A DNA stretch of 14,489 bases. It comes from CAZRIE01 sp964600075. Lineage in GTDB: Bacteria; Bacteroidota; Bacteroidia; Flavobacteriales; Flavobacteriaceae. Positions 1-6,610 of this stretch are shown piece after piece (the first letter of the stretch is position 1; every line of letters starts with the position of its first letter). The notes under the pieces were generated by a model. The model was not told where the DNA came from. It was given only the letters and a program-made list of their open reading frames with translations, and made no database searches. The position numbers and the translations under genes were made by a program. The stretch covers positions 1 to 14,489 of the forward strand of contig CAZRIE010000108.1 of assembly GCA_964600075.1 (NCBI GenBank), in the 5' to 3' direction.

Positions 1-1189
1 CGACACGATCTTTCTTTTCTTTCATTTCAACTTCTGAAGCAGCACCAACATAAAGAACAGCTACACCCCCGGCTAATTTGGCCAAGCGCTCTTGTAGTTT
101 TTCTTTGTCGTAATCAGAAGTAGTAGTCTCGATTTGAGATTTTATCTGATTGACACGCGCCTTGATATCTTTCTGAACACCACCGCCGTTCACGATAACC
201 GTATTGTCTTTATCGATGGTCACTTTTTCACAAGTTCCCAACATATCGACAGTCGTATTGTCTAAAGAGAAACCTCTTTCTTCAGAGATAACGGTACCTT
301 TAGTCAAGATGGCGATATCTTCCAACATTGCTTTTCTTCTGTCTCCAAAACCAGGTGCTTTTACAGCAGCGATTTTTAAAGAGCCTCGCAATTTATTAAC
401 TACCAAAGTAGCCAAGGCCTCACCATCAACGTCTTCAGCAATAATCAATAAAGGTTTACCTGATTGTGCTACTGGCTCCAATACAGGAAGCAGGTCTTTC
501 ATCGCGGAAATCTTCTTATCAAATAAAAGAATGTACGGATTCTCTAAATCAGCCGTCATCTTTTCAGAATCGGTCACGAAATACGGAGAAAGGTATCCGC
601 GGTCGAACTGCATTCCTTCAACAACATCGACATAAGTATCGGTTCCTTTGGCTTCTTCAACGGTAATGACACCTTCTTTGCCAACTTTACCGAACGCTTC
701 GGATATAAGGGCACCAATGTTTTCATCATTATTAGATGAAATTGCCGCTACTTGAGTAATTTTTTCTGAAGAATCCCCAACTTTCTTAGCTTGCTTTCCA
801 AGGTTTTCAACGATGGCCGCGACAGCTTTGTCGATACCTCTTTTCAAATCCATTGGGTTGGCGCCTGCGGCTACGTTTTTCAAGCCTTCTTTAACGATAG
901 ACTGGGCTAAAACTGTTGCTGTAGTTGTACCATCACCGGCGAGGTCATTAGTTTTTGACGCTACTTCTTTCACCATCTGTGCACCCATGTTCTCAAGTGG
1001 GTCTGCCAATTCTATTTCTTTGGCTACGGTTACACCATCTTTGGTCACTTGAGGCGCGCCAAAAGATTTGCTGATAATTACGTTTCTTCCCTTGGGTCCC
1101 AAGGTTACTTTAACTGCATTTGCCAACGCATCGACACCTCTTCTGAGGCCATCGCGTGCGTCGATATCAAATTTTATATCTTTTGCCAT
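1..1189 (-). CDS. groEL: 60 kDa chaperonin GroEL (5' part; C-terminal end lies outside the window)
   Basis: ATP-driven cytoplasmic chaperonin that encloses unfolded proteins together with GroES. The first 396 codons are visible, from ATG at 1189 to the window edge, about 70% of the usual ~545 residues. The N-terminus MAKDIKFDIDARDGLRRGVD is typical. The nucleotide-binding loop TLGPKGRN is at residues 29-36 and the GDGTTT motif at 85-90 includes the catalytic Asp86 (Asp87 in E. coli). The apical domain follows, and the visible part ends in the returning intermediate/equatorial region (KLAGGVAVLYVGA, about 375-387). The frame is intact throughout. It lies 107 bases downstream of groES on the same strand, the standard groESL order. 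That spacer carries two inverted repeats. The only incompleteness is the window edge. Confidence 0.98.
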   Translation of the reverse strand, partial: MAKDIKFDIDARDGLRRGVDALANAVKVTLGPKGRNVIISKSFGAPQVTKDGVTVAKEIELADPLENMGAQMVKEVASKTNDLAGDGTTTATVLAQSIVKEGLKNVAAGANPMDLKRGIDKAVAAIVENLGKQAKKVGDSSEKITQVAAISSNNDENIGALISEAFGKVGKEGVITVEEAKGTDTYVDVVEGMQFDRGYLSPYFVTDSEKMTADLENPYILLFDKKISAMKDLLPVLEPVAQSGKPLLIIAEDVDGEALATLVVNKLRGSLKIAAVKAPGFGDRRKAMLEDIAILTKGTVISEERGFSLDNTTVDMLGTCEKVTIDKDNTVIVNGGGVQKDIKARVNQIKSQIETTTSDYDKEKLQERLAKLAGGVAVLYVGAASEVEMKEKKDRV

Positions 1190-1211
1190 AATAAATGATT
1201 AGTATTTTTTA

Positions 1212-1229
1212 TTCCCGAGATTGCGGGAA
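1212..1229. repeat. Inverted repeat TTCCCG-N6-CGGGAA between groES and groEL
   Basis: Six-base arms (1212-1217 and 1224-1229) are perfectly complementary around a six-base loop. No U-tract follows on the minus strand, so it is not a convincing terminator. It may be an intercistronic stem that adjusts the groES/groEL ratio or mRNA stability, or a dispersed palindromic repeat. Its arms match those of the repeat at 1264-1283. Confidence 0.6.
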
Positions 1230-1263
1230 GCTGTTTAATGATTCTTTAGTGTTTGTTGATTGG

Positions 1264-1283
1264 ATTCCCGTCTTCACGGGAAT
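1264..1283. repeat. Inverted repeat ATTCCCG-N6-CGGGAAT, dispersed-repeat type
   Basis: Seven-base perfect arms (1264-1270, 1277-1283) surround the loop TCTTCA. The pattern ATTCCC-N8-GGGAAT and the flanks GG...GACA match a short palindromic repeat family that recurs in many unrelated bacterial genomes (in Neisseria this spacing is called dRS3). It sits just after the groES stop codon. On the RNA it would form a stem between groES and groEL. Membership in a repeat family is from memory and was not searched. Confidence 0.6.
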
Positions 1284-1296
1284 GACAAAAAATATT

Positions 1297-1575
1297 TTAG
1301 ATGATTGCTAGAACATCACTTTCGCGCATCATCAGGTAGTCTACGCCCTCAAGTTTGAGTTCGGTACCTGCATATTTGCCGTAAAGCACTTTGTCACCGA
1401 TTTTTACGGTTACCTTTTCGTCTTTTGTTCCTGGTCCGACAGCAACGATTTTACCTTGTTGTGGTTTTTCTTTTGCCGTGTCAGGAATGTAGATGCCAGA
1501 CGCAGTTTTGGTTTCAGCAGCCATAGGTTCGATAAGTACCCTATCGGCCAATGGTTTAATGTTGACTTTTGCCAT
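1297..1575 (-). CDS. groES: 10 kDa co-chaperonin GroES
   Basis: Heptameric lid of the GroEL folding chamber, acting in the cytoplasm. At 92 residues it has the usual length. The N-terminus MAKVNIKPLADRVLIEP, the mobile-loop region ETKTASGIYIPDTAKEKPQQG (about residues 21-41) and the end YLMMRESDVLAII are all characteristic; the IYI tripeptide at 28-30 is the GroEL-binding hydrophobic edge. ATG at 1575 is supported by family alignment, although the leader is AT-rich with no Shine-Dalgarno sequence, as is common in Bacteroidota. It is transcribed ahead of groEL. It is separated from upstream secG by a strong terminator, so it needs its own promoter in 1576-1661. A -24/-12-like element at 1622-1637 is a candidate. 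Confidence 0.98.
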   Translation of the reverse strand: MAKVNIKPLADRVLIEPMAAETKTASGIYIPDTAKEKPQQGKIVAVGPGTKDEKVTVKIGDKVLYGKYAGTELKLEGVDYLMMRESDVLAII

Positions 1576-1621
1576 ATTTATAGTTTTTAGTTTGAAAAAT
1601 TAATATTCTAGTTTCCTAGTG

Positions 1622-1637
1622 GGCAGAAATTATGCCA
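1622..1637 (-). promoter_or_regulatory. Candidate sigma-54-type -24/-12 promoter for groES
   Basis: On the minus strand the site reads TGGCATAATTTCTGCC. It has the TGGCA block with GG at the -24 position, and TGC with GC at the -12 position, at exactly the spacing of the sigma-54 consensus TGGCACG-N4-TTGC. Three consensus bases differ (CG after TGGCA, and the first T of TTGC). The predicted start near 1610 would give a 35-base leader to the groES ATG. A sigma-54 activator is encoded at 3723-4991. Against this, the site is also a short inverted repeat (GGCA...TGCC) and could be chance, and groESL is usually under housekeeping or heat-shock control. Confidence 0.35.
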
Positions 1638-1661
1638 TTACAGTAAAACTGACACTTTGTT

Positions 1662-1700
1662 AAAAAAAAAATGCCAGCTTGTCATTTGGGCTGGCATTTT
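1662..1700 (-). terminator. Rho-independent terminator after secG
   Basis: Perfect 11-base stem: AAAATGCCAGC (1668-1678) pairs with GCTGGCATTTT (1690-1700) around an 11-base loop. On the minus strand it is followed by a run of about nine or ten T residues down to 1662. It begins 18 bases after the secG stop codon, so it ends the upstream transcription unit before the groESL promoter. Confidence 0.9.
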
Positions 1701-1718
1701 GTTATATTTTTTATGATA

Positions 1719-2081
1719 TTAAAGACTATCCGACGGACTTGTTGCCGCTGCTGGCACTTCTTCAGGAAGTGCTTCCGGTAATGTTTCGGGAACTGTGGTT
1801 TCTATATCATCACCGTTTAGCAATTTTGAATCGCTATCTCCAAAATTTCCTTTTAAGGCTACATTGGAGGCCAAAATCAATACGACAAGTAGAATAGATA
1901 AAGTCCAAGTGCTTTTATCTAAAAAATCCCCTGTTTTTTTGACACCACCAACTATTTGACTTCCACCGCCGCCAAAGGAAGAGGATAATCCGCCACCTTT
2001 TGGGTTCTGGACCATAATGACCAAAACCAAAAGAAAGCAAACGATGATTATTAGGATTAAAAATATGGTAAACGTATTCAT
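1719..2081 (-). CDS. secG: Protein-export membrane protein SecG
   Basis: Small inner-membrane subunit of the SecYEG translocon that assists SecA-driven export. The 120 residues show the SecG plan: transmembrane segment 1 (about 4-23), the conserved polar stretch VQNPKGGGLSSSFGGG (24-39) with the glycine-rich loop GGGGSQIVGG, and transmembrane segment 2 (about 58-76). An acidic Pro/Ala-rich tail of about 40 residues (80-120) extends beyond the core; such tails are common in Bacteroidota SecG. It starts five bases after the TPR-like gene stops, so the two are almost certainly cotranscribed. It is the last gene before the terminator at 1662-1700. Confidence 0.95.
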   Translation of the reverse strand: MNTFTIFLILIIIVCFLLVLVIMVQNPKGGGLSSSFGGGGSQIVGGVKKTGDFLDKSTWTLSILLVVLILASNVALKGNFGDSDSKLLNGDDIETTVPETLPEALPEEVPAAATSPSDSL

Positions 2082-2086
2082 TACTT

Positions 2087-3010
2087 CTACTTGTTTTCTT
2101 GTTGAATTTTTTCTACCGCTTTAATTCGGTCTGCAAAGAAACCACTTTTTTCCGGATATTTCAAACTTAAAATTTTGTAGGCCTGTATGGCTTTCTTATA
2201 CTTTTTTTGTTCCAAATATACCTTAGCCAAAGTCTCTGTCATCAACTCCTTTTTATTGAATTTGACCGAGTCTTCAATAACTACTTTCGGTGAATTTTTG
2301 TGGGGTTTTATCTTCGGGTTTTCGGTAATAAATTTATCTATAAGTTCGAATTTTTTCTTTTTGAGGATATCCTCCTCCAAAGGAAACTCGATTTCTTTGA
2401 GTATATCTTCTCTTTTCGCAGACTCCCTTTTGGTTCGCTCCACCGATTTGAACGAAGCGAGCTTTAGCCATTCTACGAAAGAATTTTTTTCTTTTTTCGT
2501 AAAAGGCAAAGGCTGTCCAAGTTTAAGGTCTTCTTCGGCTTTCGTTTTTGAGGTAGTAATCTCCTTATCCACATTGGGGTCTTTTGGGGTAAAAAGTTTG
2601 GGGTCCAAAATGGTTTCGGCCTCTGCTTTGGAAAGCAAAAGTGTTTTGTCGACACCAATCTGGGCTATAGAAACACTGCTTTTTTGGACAATGACCTCTT
2701 CTGAAACAATTTCGGTATCGATTAGGGTCGTGGTCTTGCCCAAAATAGTATCGGCAATTGTATTTTGTAAAAATTCTTCGGAGGTTATAAAATCAAAAAG
2801 CACGTCACGGTCTGCCGTGTACGCCGCCGTAACCTTTAAAGCATTGTTGTATTTGAAACTGTTCAGGTTTTTTAGACCCTTCAGATGTAGGGCCCGTACA
2901 GCCTGAAAATAAGGGTATTCATCTAGTACATCTTCCAATTGTTTGGTCTGCACAGGCGAAACTACCTTGTTGGGATGTTGAAGGAGATATGTAAAATCTT
3001 TTACGTTCAT
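2087..3010 (-). CDS. Conserved TPR-like protein of unknown function in the lptE-secG cluster
   Basis: I do not recognise a named function. The 307-residue protein has no signal peptide or membrane segment, so it is probably cytoplasmic. The N-terminal part (1-90) is helical, with aromatic and leucine residues in an amphipathic pattern (LDEYPYFQAVRALHLKGL, 29-46). A charged, probably disordered middle (100-175) is followed by the conserved-looking blocks FVEWLKLAS (178-186) and IDKFITENPKI (224-234). The C-terminus (255-292) resembles one tetratricopeptide repeat: ETLAKVYLEQKKYKKAIQAY, then LKYP. It lies between lptE and secG and is tightly coupled to secG, which suggests, by context only, a role in envelope biogenesis or as a scaffold. 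ATG at 3010 is the only convincing start; the leader has no Shine-Dalgarno sequence nearby. Confidence 0.85.
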   Translation of the reverse strand: MNVKDFTYLLQHPNKVVSPVQTKQLEDVLDEYPYFQAVRALHLKGLKNLNSFKYNNALKVTAAYTADRDVLFDFITSEEFLQNTIADTILGKTTTLIDTEIVSEEVIVQKSSVSIAQIGVDKTLLLSKAEAETILDPKLFTPKDPNVDKEITTSKTKAEEDLKLGQPLPFTKKEKNSFVEWLKLASFKSVERTKRESAKREDILKEIEFPLEEDILKKKKFELIDKFITENPKIKPHKNSPKVVIEDSVKFNKKELMTETLAKVYLEQKKYKKAIQAYKILSLKYPEKSGFFADRIKAVEKIQQENK

Positions 3011-3144
3011 GCTAAATGAGACTCAAGAAACTAGAACCAATACCGCTGAATTTTCAAAAAGTTCAAAAGTCTTTATTCTATTATTTTTCATTTTTTTAAA
3101 CCTTGTGCTTCTAATCTCGTTCCTCCTATTTCGCCACTTCCTTC

Positions 3145-3663
3145 TTACCAATCCGCTAGGGAGGCGTTGAAAATATCTTGGGTAATCCGTTCGAAAATGA
3201 TCTCCAGGGCTTCGTCTTTAACCATGGAAAGCTGGGCATTTGCAGGGTAATCGTAAAAAAACGAAAAACGCTGTTCAAAATCGGCGTCTTCTTTGGTCTT
3301 ATTATAAAAACGGACATTTACGGCCATAGATAAACGGTTCTGTGCGGCTGTCTGCTGTGCAGTTGCACTCATAGGGGAAATACGGAACTCAACAATTTCA
3401 CCTTCGTACAATAAATCAGTGTTTGAGTTGCCTAAATCGAGACTTGTCTGGTTCAAGATGCGATCTTGAAGCGCTAACGTGAAATCGCGGTCAAGCCCTG
3501 GTTCAAAAGTAGATCCAGGACTTTGTGTAGCATAATTCTGAAAATAAGGTACCGCATAGGTGGTAGCCGTGCCGACATTTCCACCGGTAAAATTGTAGAC
3601 TCCACAACCGGATAGCAGATAAAGGGGTGTTAGAACAAAAACCAGCTTATTAAATCTCTTCAA
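3145..3663 (-). CDS. lptE: LPS-assembly lipoprotein LptE (Bacteroidota type)
   Basis: Outer-membrane lipoprotein that plugs and supports the LptD barrel, which inserts lipopolysaccharide into the outer leaflet. The 172 residues begin with a lipoprotein signal peptide, and the lipobox LSGC places the lipidated cysteine at residue 20. The sequence after it, GVYNFTGGNVG, is the family signature in this phylum. The rest is the short alpha/beta fold, including TFEPGLDRDFTLALQDRIL (about 52-70), a strand with EGEIVEFRISPM, and a C-terminal helix EALEIIFERITQDIFNA. The residues after Cys20 are not acidic, so retention on the periplasmic face is expected, as fits LptE. It lies 59 bases downstream of the sigma-54 activator and 134 bases upstream of the TPR-like gene. 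Confidence 0.9.
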   Translation of the reverse strand: MKRFNKLVFVLTPLYLLSGCGVYNFTGGNVGTATTYAVPYFQNYATQSPGSTFEPGLDRDFTLALQDRILNQTSLDLGNSNTDLLYEGEIVEFRISPMSATAQQTAAQNRLSMAVNVRFYNKTKEDADFEQRFSFFYDYPANAQLSMVKDEALEIIFERITQDIFNASLADW

Positions 3664-3706
3664 TCCTTTGTCATTTAAACGTTTCTATGTTTGCAGTAGC
3701 AACCTG

Positions 3707-3723
3707 AAACTAGAAACTAGTTT
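3707..3723. repeat. Inverted repeat AAACTAG-AAA-CTAGTTT between the regulator and lptE
   Basis: Perfect seven-base arms around a three-base loop, overlapping the stop codon of the sigma-54 activator by one base. It is A/T-rich and has no U-tract, so it is a weak intercistronic stem at best. It contains the ten-mer GAAACTAGAA (3706-3715), which also occurs at 3027-3036 and, on the other strand, at 1606-1615. Confidence 0.5.
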
Positions 3724-4991
3724 TATAGGTCGTATTGTTTTATCTTACGATACAATGTTCGTTCTGAAATACCAAGTTCGGCCGCAGCCGCTTTTCGTTT
3801 ACCACGATTTCGGTCTAATGATTTTTTAATGAGTTCGACTTCCTTTTCCTGTAAAGATAACGTTTCTTCTTCCTCGATTTCTTCGGCAAAATGATACTTA
3901 TCCTCAATTTGAGACCTAGTCGGGGGCTGTTCCATTTGTGGCTCTGGCAAACGTAATACTTCCATCGAGGTACGTTCATCTTCTTGCAATGCCTCACCGT
4001 TTTCACCGTAAATTTTTCGAATAAGGCCTTCGTTCTCTTCCTGAACTTTATCGCCATCGTTGTTCTTCATGAGCTCCAATGTCAATTTCTTCAAATCATT
4101 GAGGTCTCTTTTCATATCGAAAAGTACTTTGTAAAGAATCTCTCTTTCATTGCTGAAATCGCTCTCGGCTTTTTTCTGCCCAATAACTGCCGGTAAGTTA
4201 GAACTATTGGCATTGGGGAGGTAAGCATTTAAGGTCGACCAAGAAATGTTTCGACTTTTTTCGAGTACCGATATTTGTTCGGCAATGTTTCGAAGCTGGC
4301 GGATGTTGCCCGGCCAACGATATTTTAATAGTAGTTGAACGGCATCGTCTGCCAAACGGATAGTGGGCATTTTGTATTTCTGACCGAAATCGGAGGCAAA
4401 CTTGCGAAACAACAGGTGAATATCGTCTTGGCGCTCTCGCAGAGGCGGTATATGAATCTCGACAGTACTCAATCTGTAGTAAAGGTCTTCTCTGAATTTT
4501 TCCTTTTTGATGGCCTCGAACATATTGATGTTTGTCGCGGCCACGATTCGTACATTGGTCTTCTGTACTTGTGAGGACCCTACTTTTAAAAACTCCCCGT
4601 TTTCCAGTACCCGAAGCAAACGCACTTGGGTGGTCAAGGGTAGTTCACCCACTTCATCAAGAAAAATGGTGCCGCCATCGGCAACTTCAAAATAACCACT
4701 ACGGGTCTGTGTCGCTCCTGTAAAGGCTCCTTTTTCATGCCCGAAAAGTTCACTGTCAATGGTGCCTTCGGGAATAGCCCCACAGTTTACCGCAATGTAT
4801 TTCGCATGTTTCCGATGTGAAAGCGAATGGATTATTTTCGGGATGGCCTCTTTACCGACCCCACTTTCTCCTGTCACCAAGACTGAAATATCGGTCGGCG
4901 CGACTTGAACCGCCTTTTCAATGGCACGGTTAAGCTTCGGGTCATTTCCGATAAGCTCGAAACGTTGTTTTATAGCTTGAACATGCTCCAT
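3723..4991 (-). CDS. Sigma-54-dependent transcriptional activator (AAA+ and Fis-type HTH) without a sensor domain
   Basis: Bacterial enhancer-binding protein that uses ATP hydrolysis to open sigma-54 RNA polymerase promoters. In the 422 residues the AAA+ domain begins almost at once: Walker A GESGVGKE (41-48), the sigma-54-contacting loop GAFTGA (88-93), Walker B TIFLDE (108-113), sensor AATN (151-154), the arginine-finger region FREDLYYRL (166-174), and WPGNIRQLRN (226-235). A long, partly acidic linker (about 262-380) leads to a Fis-type helix-turn-helix (about 384-421, ELGISERTLYRKIKQ). All catalytic motifs are intact, so it should be active. There is no receiver, PAS or GAF domain, so its activity must be set by another protein, by expression level or through the linker. 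It lies between miaB and lptE on the same strand, 121 and 59 bases away. Its targets cannot be read from the protein. Confidence 0.95.
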   Translation of the reverse strand: MEHVQAIKQRFELIGNDPKLNRAIEKAVQVAPTDISVLVTGESGVGKEAIPKIIHSLSHRKHAKYIAVNCGAIPEGTIDSELFGHEKGAFTGATQTRSGYFEVADGGTIFLDEVGELPLTTQVRLLRVLENGEFLKVGSSQVQKTNVRIVAATNINMFEAIKKEKFREDLYYRLSTVEIHIPPLRERQDDIHLLFRKFASDFGQKYKMPTIRLADDAVQLLLKYRWPGNIRQLRNIAEQISVLEKSRNISWSTLNAYLPNANSSNLPAVIGQKKAESDFSNEREILYKVLFDMKRDLNDLKKLTLELMKNNDGDKVQEENEGLIRKIYGENGEALQEDERTSMEVLRLPEPQMEQPPTRSQIEDKYHFAEEIEEEETLSLQEKEVELIKKSLDRNRGKRKAAAAELGISERTLYRKIKQYDL

Positions 4992-5002
4992 ATTTATTGT
5001 CT

Positions 5003-5044
5003 TTCCCGCTCTTAGGCTCCGTTCAGGATAACCTGCGACGGGAA
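5003..5044. repeat. Imperfect palindromic element in the miaB-regulator spacer
   Basis: Outer arms TTCCCG (5003-5008) and CGGGAA (5039-5044) enclose 30 bases with an inner inverted repeat CAGG-ATAA-CCTG (5024-5035). The outer arms are identical to those of the two groES-groEL repeats. No U-tract follows, so it is more likely a degenerate dispersed repeat or an RNA-stabilising structure than a terminator. The rest of the 121-base spacer is AT-rich and shows nothing further. Confidence 0.45.
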
Positions 5045-5112
5045 TCTGTTTTAGATTGACTATATCCTACAAAAAGAGTAGAATTATCAGTTACTAATTA
5101 TTGATTAATATT

Positions 5113-6552
5113 TTACTGACTACTACTAATCGCCTGCCCGATCAAAGTGGCCGATGTGCAGCTATTCATCTGTACCATCACAAAATCCCCTACCTTATAA
5201 TCTTCCTTCGGAAATACAGCTACGGTGTTCTGTGAGTTGCGGCCCATCCAATATTCATCTGATTTTTTTGACGTGCCCTCGACTAAGACTTCTTGTATTT
5301 TGCCCAGATGCTGCTCGGTACGTTCTTGACAATGTTCGCGCTGCAGGGCAATGATTTCAGATAGCCTTCTTTTTTTAATTTCCGCAGGAACGTCATCTTC
5401 AAATTTTCGTTCGGCAAGCGTTCCCGGTCGTTCTGAATACGCGAACATGAACCCATAGTCATATTTCACATATTTCATTAACGACAAGGTATCTTGATGG
5501 TCGCGATCGGTCTCCGTAGGAAAGCCTGTTATCATATCTTGTGAAATGGCGCAACCCGGAATAATTTTTCGGACATTGTCGATCAATTCAAAATATTCCT
5601 CTCGGGTGTGCAACCGGTTCATGGCTTTTAAGATACGATTGCTTCCACTCTGTACCGGCAGATGTATATAATCGCAAATATTTTTGTGTTTGGCCATGGT
5701 GCGAATGACATCTAAGGTCATATCCTGTGGATTGGATGTTGAAAAACGAATACGCATTTGAGGTTGTGCCAAAGCGACCCTTTCCAAAAGTTGTGAAAAG
5801 TCCATTGCTGTGGCCTTTTGCATTTCAGAAGCCTTTTCGAAGTTTTTCTTCAATCCGCCACCGTACCATAAATAACTGTCTACATTCTGGCCGAGTAAGG
5901 TGATTTCCTTAAAACCTTTCTCCCACAGATCGTTTACCTCGTCTAAGATAGACTTCGGATCCCGACTACGCTCACGGCCTCTCGTAAAAGGTACTACGCA
6001 GAACGTGCACATATTATCACAGCCCCGCGTAATGGAAACAAGTGCGGTCACACCGTTTGAATTCAATCGAACTGGCGCAACATCGCCATAGGTTTCATCT
6101 TTGGAAAGGATAACGTTTACGGCATTTCGGCCTTCGTCGATTTCTTGAATGAGGTTTGGTAAATCTTTATAGGCGTCTGGACCCACGACCATGTCTACAA
6201 TTTTTTCTTCCTCAAGAAATTTGTGCTTCAAGCGTTCCGCCATGCAACCTAAAACACCCACTTTCATATGCGGGCGATCTTTCTTAATGGCATTGAATTT
6301 TTCAAGCCGTTTGCGAACGGTCAGTTCTGCTTTTTCTCGGATAGAACAGGTATTGACCAGAACCAGGTCGGCCTCTTTCAGTTCTTGGGTCGTAATGAAA
6401 CCTTCATTTGCCAAGATGGACGCCACAATCTCACTATCGGAAAAATTCATCTGACAACCGTAGCTTTCTATATATAGCTTTCGGCCATTAACGTTTTTTT
6501 TCTCCAACGATAGGGTAGTACCCTGAAGCGATTCGTCGATTGTTTTTTCCAT
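5113..6552 (-). CDS. miaB: tRNA-2-methylthio-N6-isopentenyladenosine synthase (MiaB)
   Basis: Radical-SAM enzyme that adds a methylthio group to i6A37 of tRNAs reading UNN codons. From ATG at 6552 it has 479 residues, near the family norm. The N-terminal methylthiotransferase domain has the three auxiliary-cluster cysteines, Cys33 (SYGCQMN), Cys69 (NTCSIRE) and Cys103 (GCMAE). The radical-SAM motif CDNMCTFC supplies Cys178, Cys182 and Cys185. A TRAM RNA-binding domain fills the last ~65 residues. A TTG codon at 6561 would add three residues, but the GGAGG at 6564-6568 lies only two bases from it and eleven from the ATG, so ATG is preferred. It is first in the minus-strand series and divergent from the gene at 6695. 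Its leader can form alternative hairpins (see 6567-6588). Confidence 0.96.
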   Translation of the reverse strand: MEKTIDESLQGTTLSLEKKNVNGRKLYIESYGCQMNFSDSEIVASILANEGFITTQELKEADLVLVNTCSIREKAELTVRKRLEKFNAIKKDRPHMKVGVLGCMAERLKHKFLEEEKIVDMVVGPDAYKDLPNLIQEIDEGRNAVNVILSKDETYGDVAPVRLNSNGVTALVSITRGCDNMCTFCVVPFTRGRERSRDPKSILDEVNDLWEKGFKEITLLGQNVDSYLWYGGGLKKNFEKASEMQKATAMDFSQLLERVALAQPQMRIRFSTSNPQDMTLDVIRTMAKHKNICDYIHLPVQSGSNRILKAMNRLHTREEYFELIDNVRKIIPGCAISQDMITGFPTETDRDHQDTLSLMKYVKYDYGFMFAYSERPGTLAERKFEDDVPAEIKKRRLSEIIALQREHCQERTEQHLGKIQEVLVEGTSKKSDEYWMGRNSQNTVAVFPKEDYKVGDFVMVQMNSCTSATLIGQAISSSQ

Positions 6553-6566
6553 ATCAAGCAATTCCT

Positions 6567-6588
6567 CCGTAAAATTACGGGCCGTAAA
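6567..6588 (-). promoter_or_regulatory. miaB leader with overlapping inverted repeats next to the ribosome-binding site
   Basis: Three half-sites lie side by side: CCGTAA at 6567-6572, TTACGG at 6575-6580 and CCGTAA at 6582-6587. In the miaB mRNA the middle segment can pair with either neighbour. Pairing with the downstream one forms CCGTA-loop-TACGG and buries the first two G of the GGAGG (6564-6568); pairing with the upstream one leaves that sequence free. A fourth half-site, TTACGG, is at 6650-6655. They could equally be DNA operator sites. The repeats are seen directly; the function is inferred. Confidence 0.4.
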
Positions 6589-6610
6589 TATAGGGCTTAA
6601 AACGATTTTA

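Noticed and set aside
204..635. 143-codon plus-strand ORF inside groEL
   Set aside because: It is antisense to the highly conserved groEL frame.
2187..2906. Long plus-strand ORF of 239 codons opposite the TPR-like gene
   Set aside because: It is fully antisense to a gene with coherent coding character and operon spacing, and its Ser/Phe-rich translation is what reversed Lys/Glu-rich coding gives.
6553..6561. TTG start at 6561 for miaB
   Set aside because: The GGAGG would be only two bases away; the ATG at 6552 is a better start codon at a workable distance.
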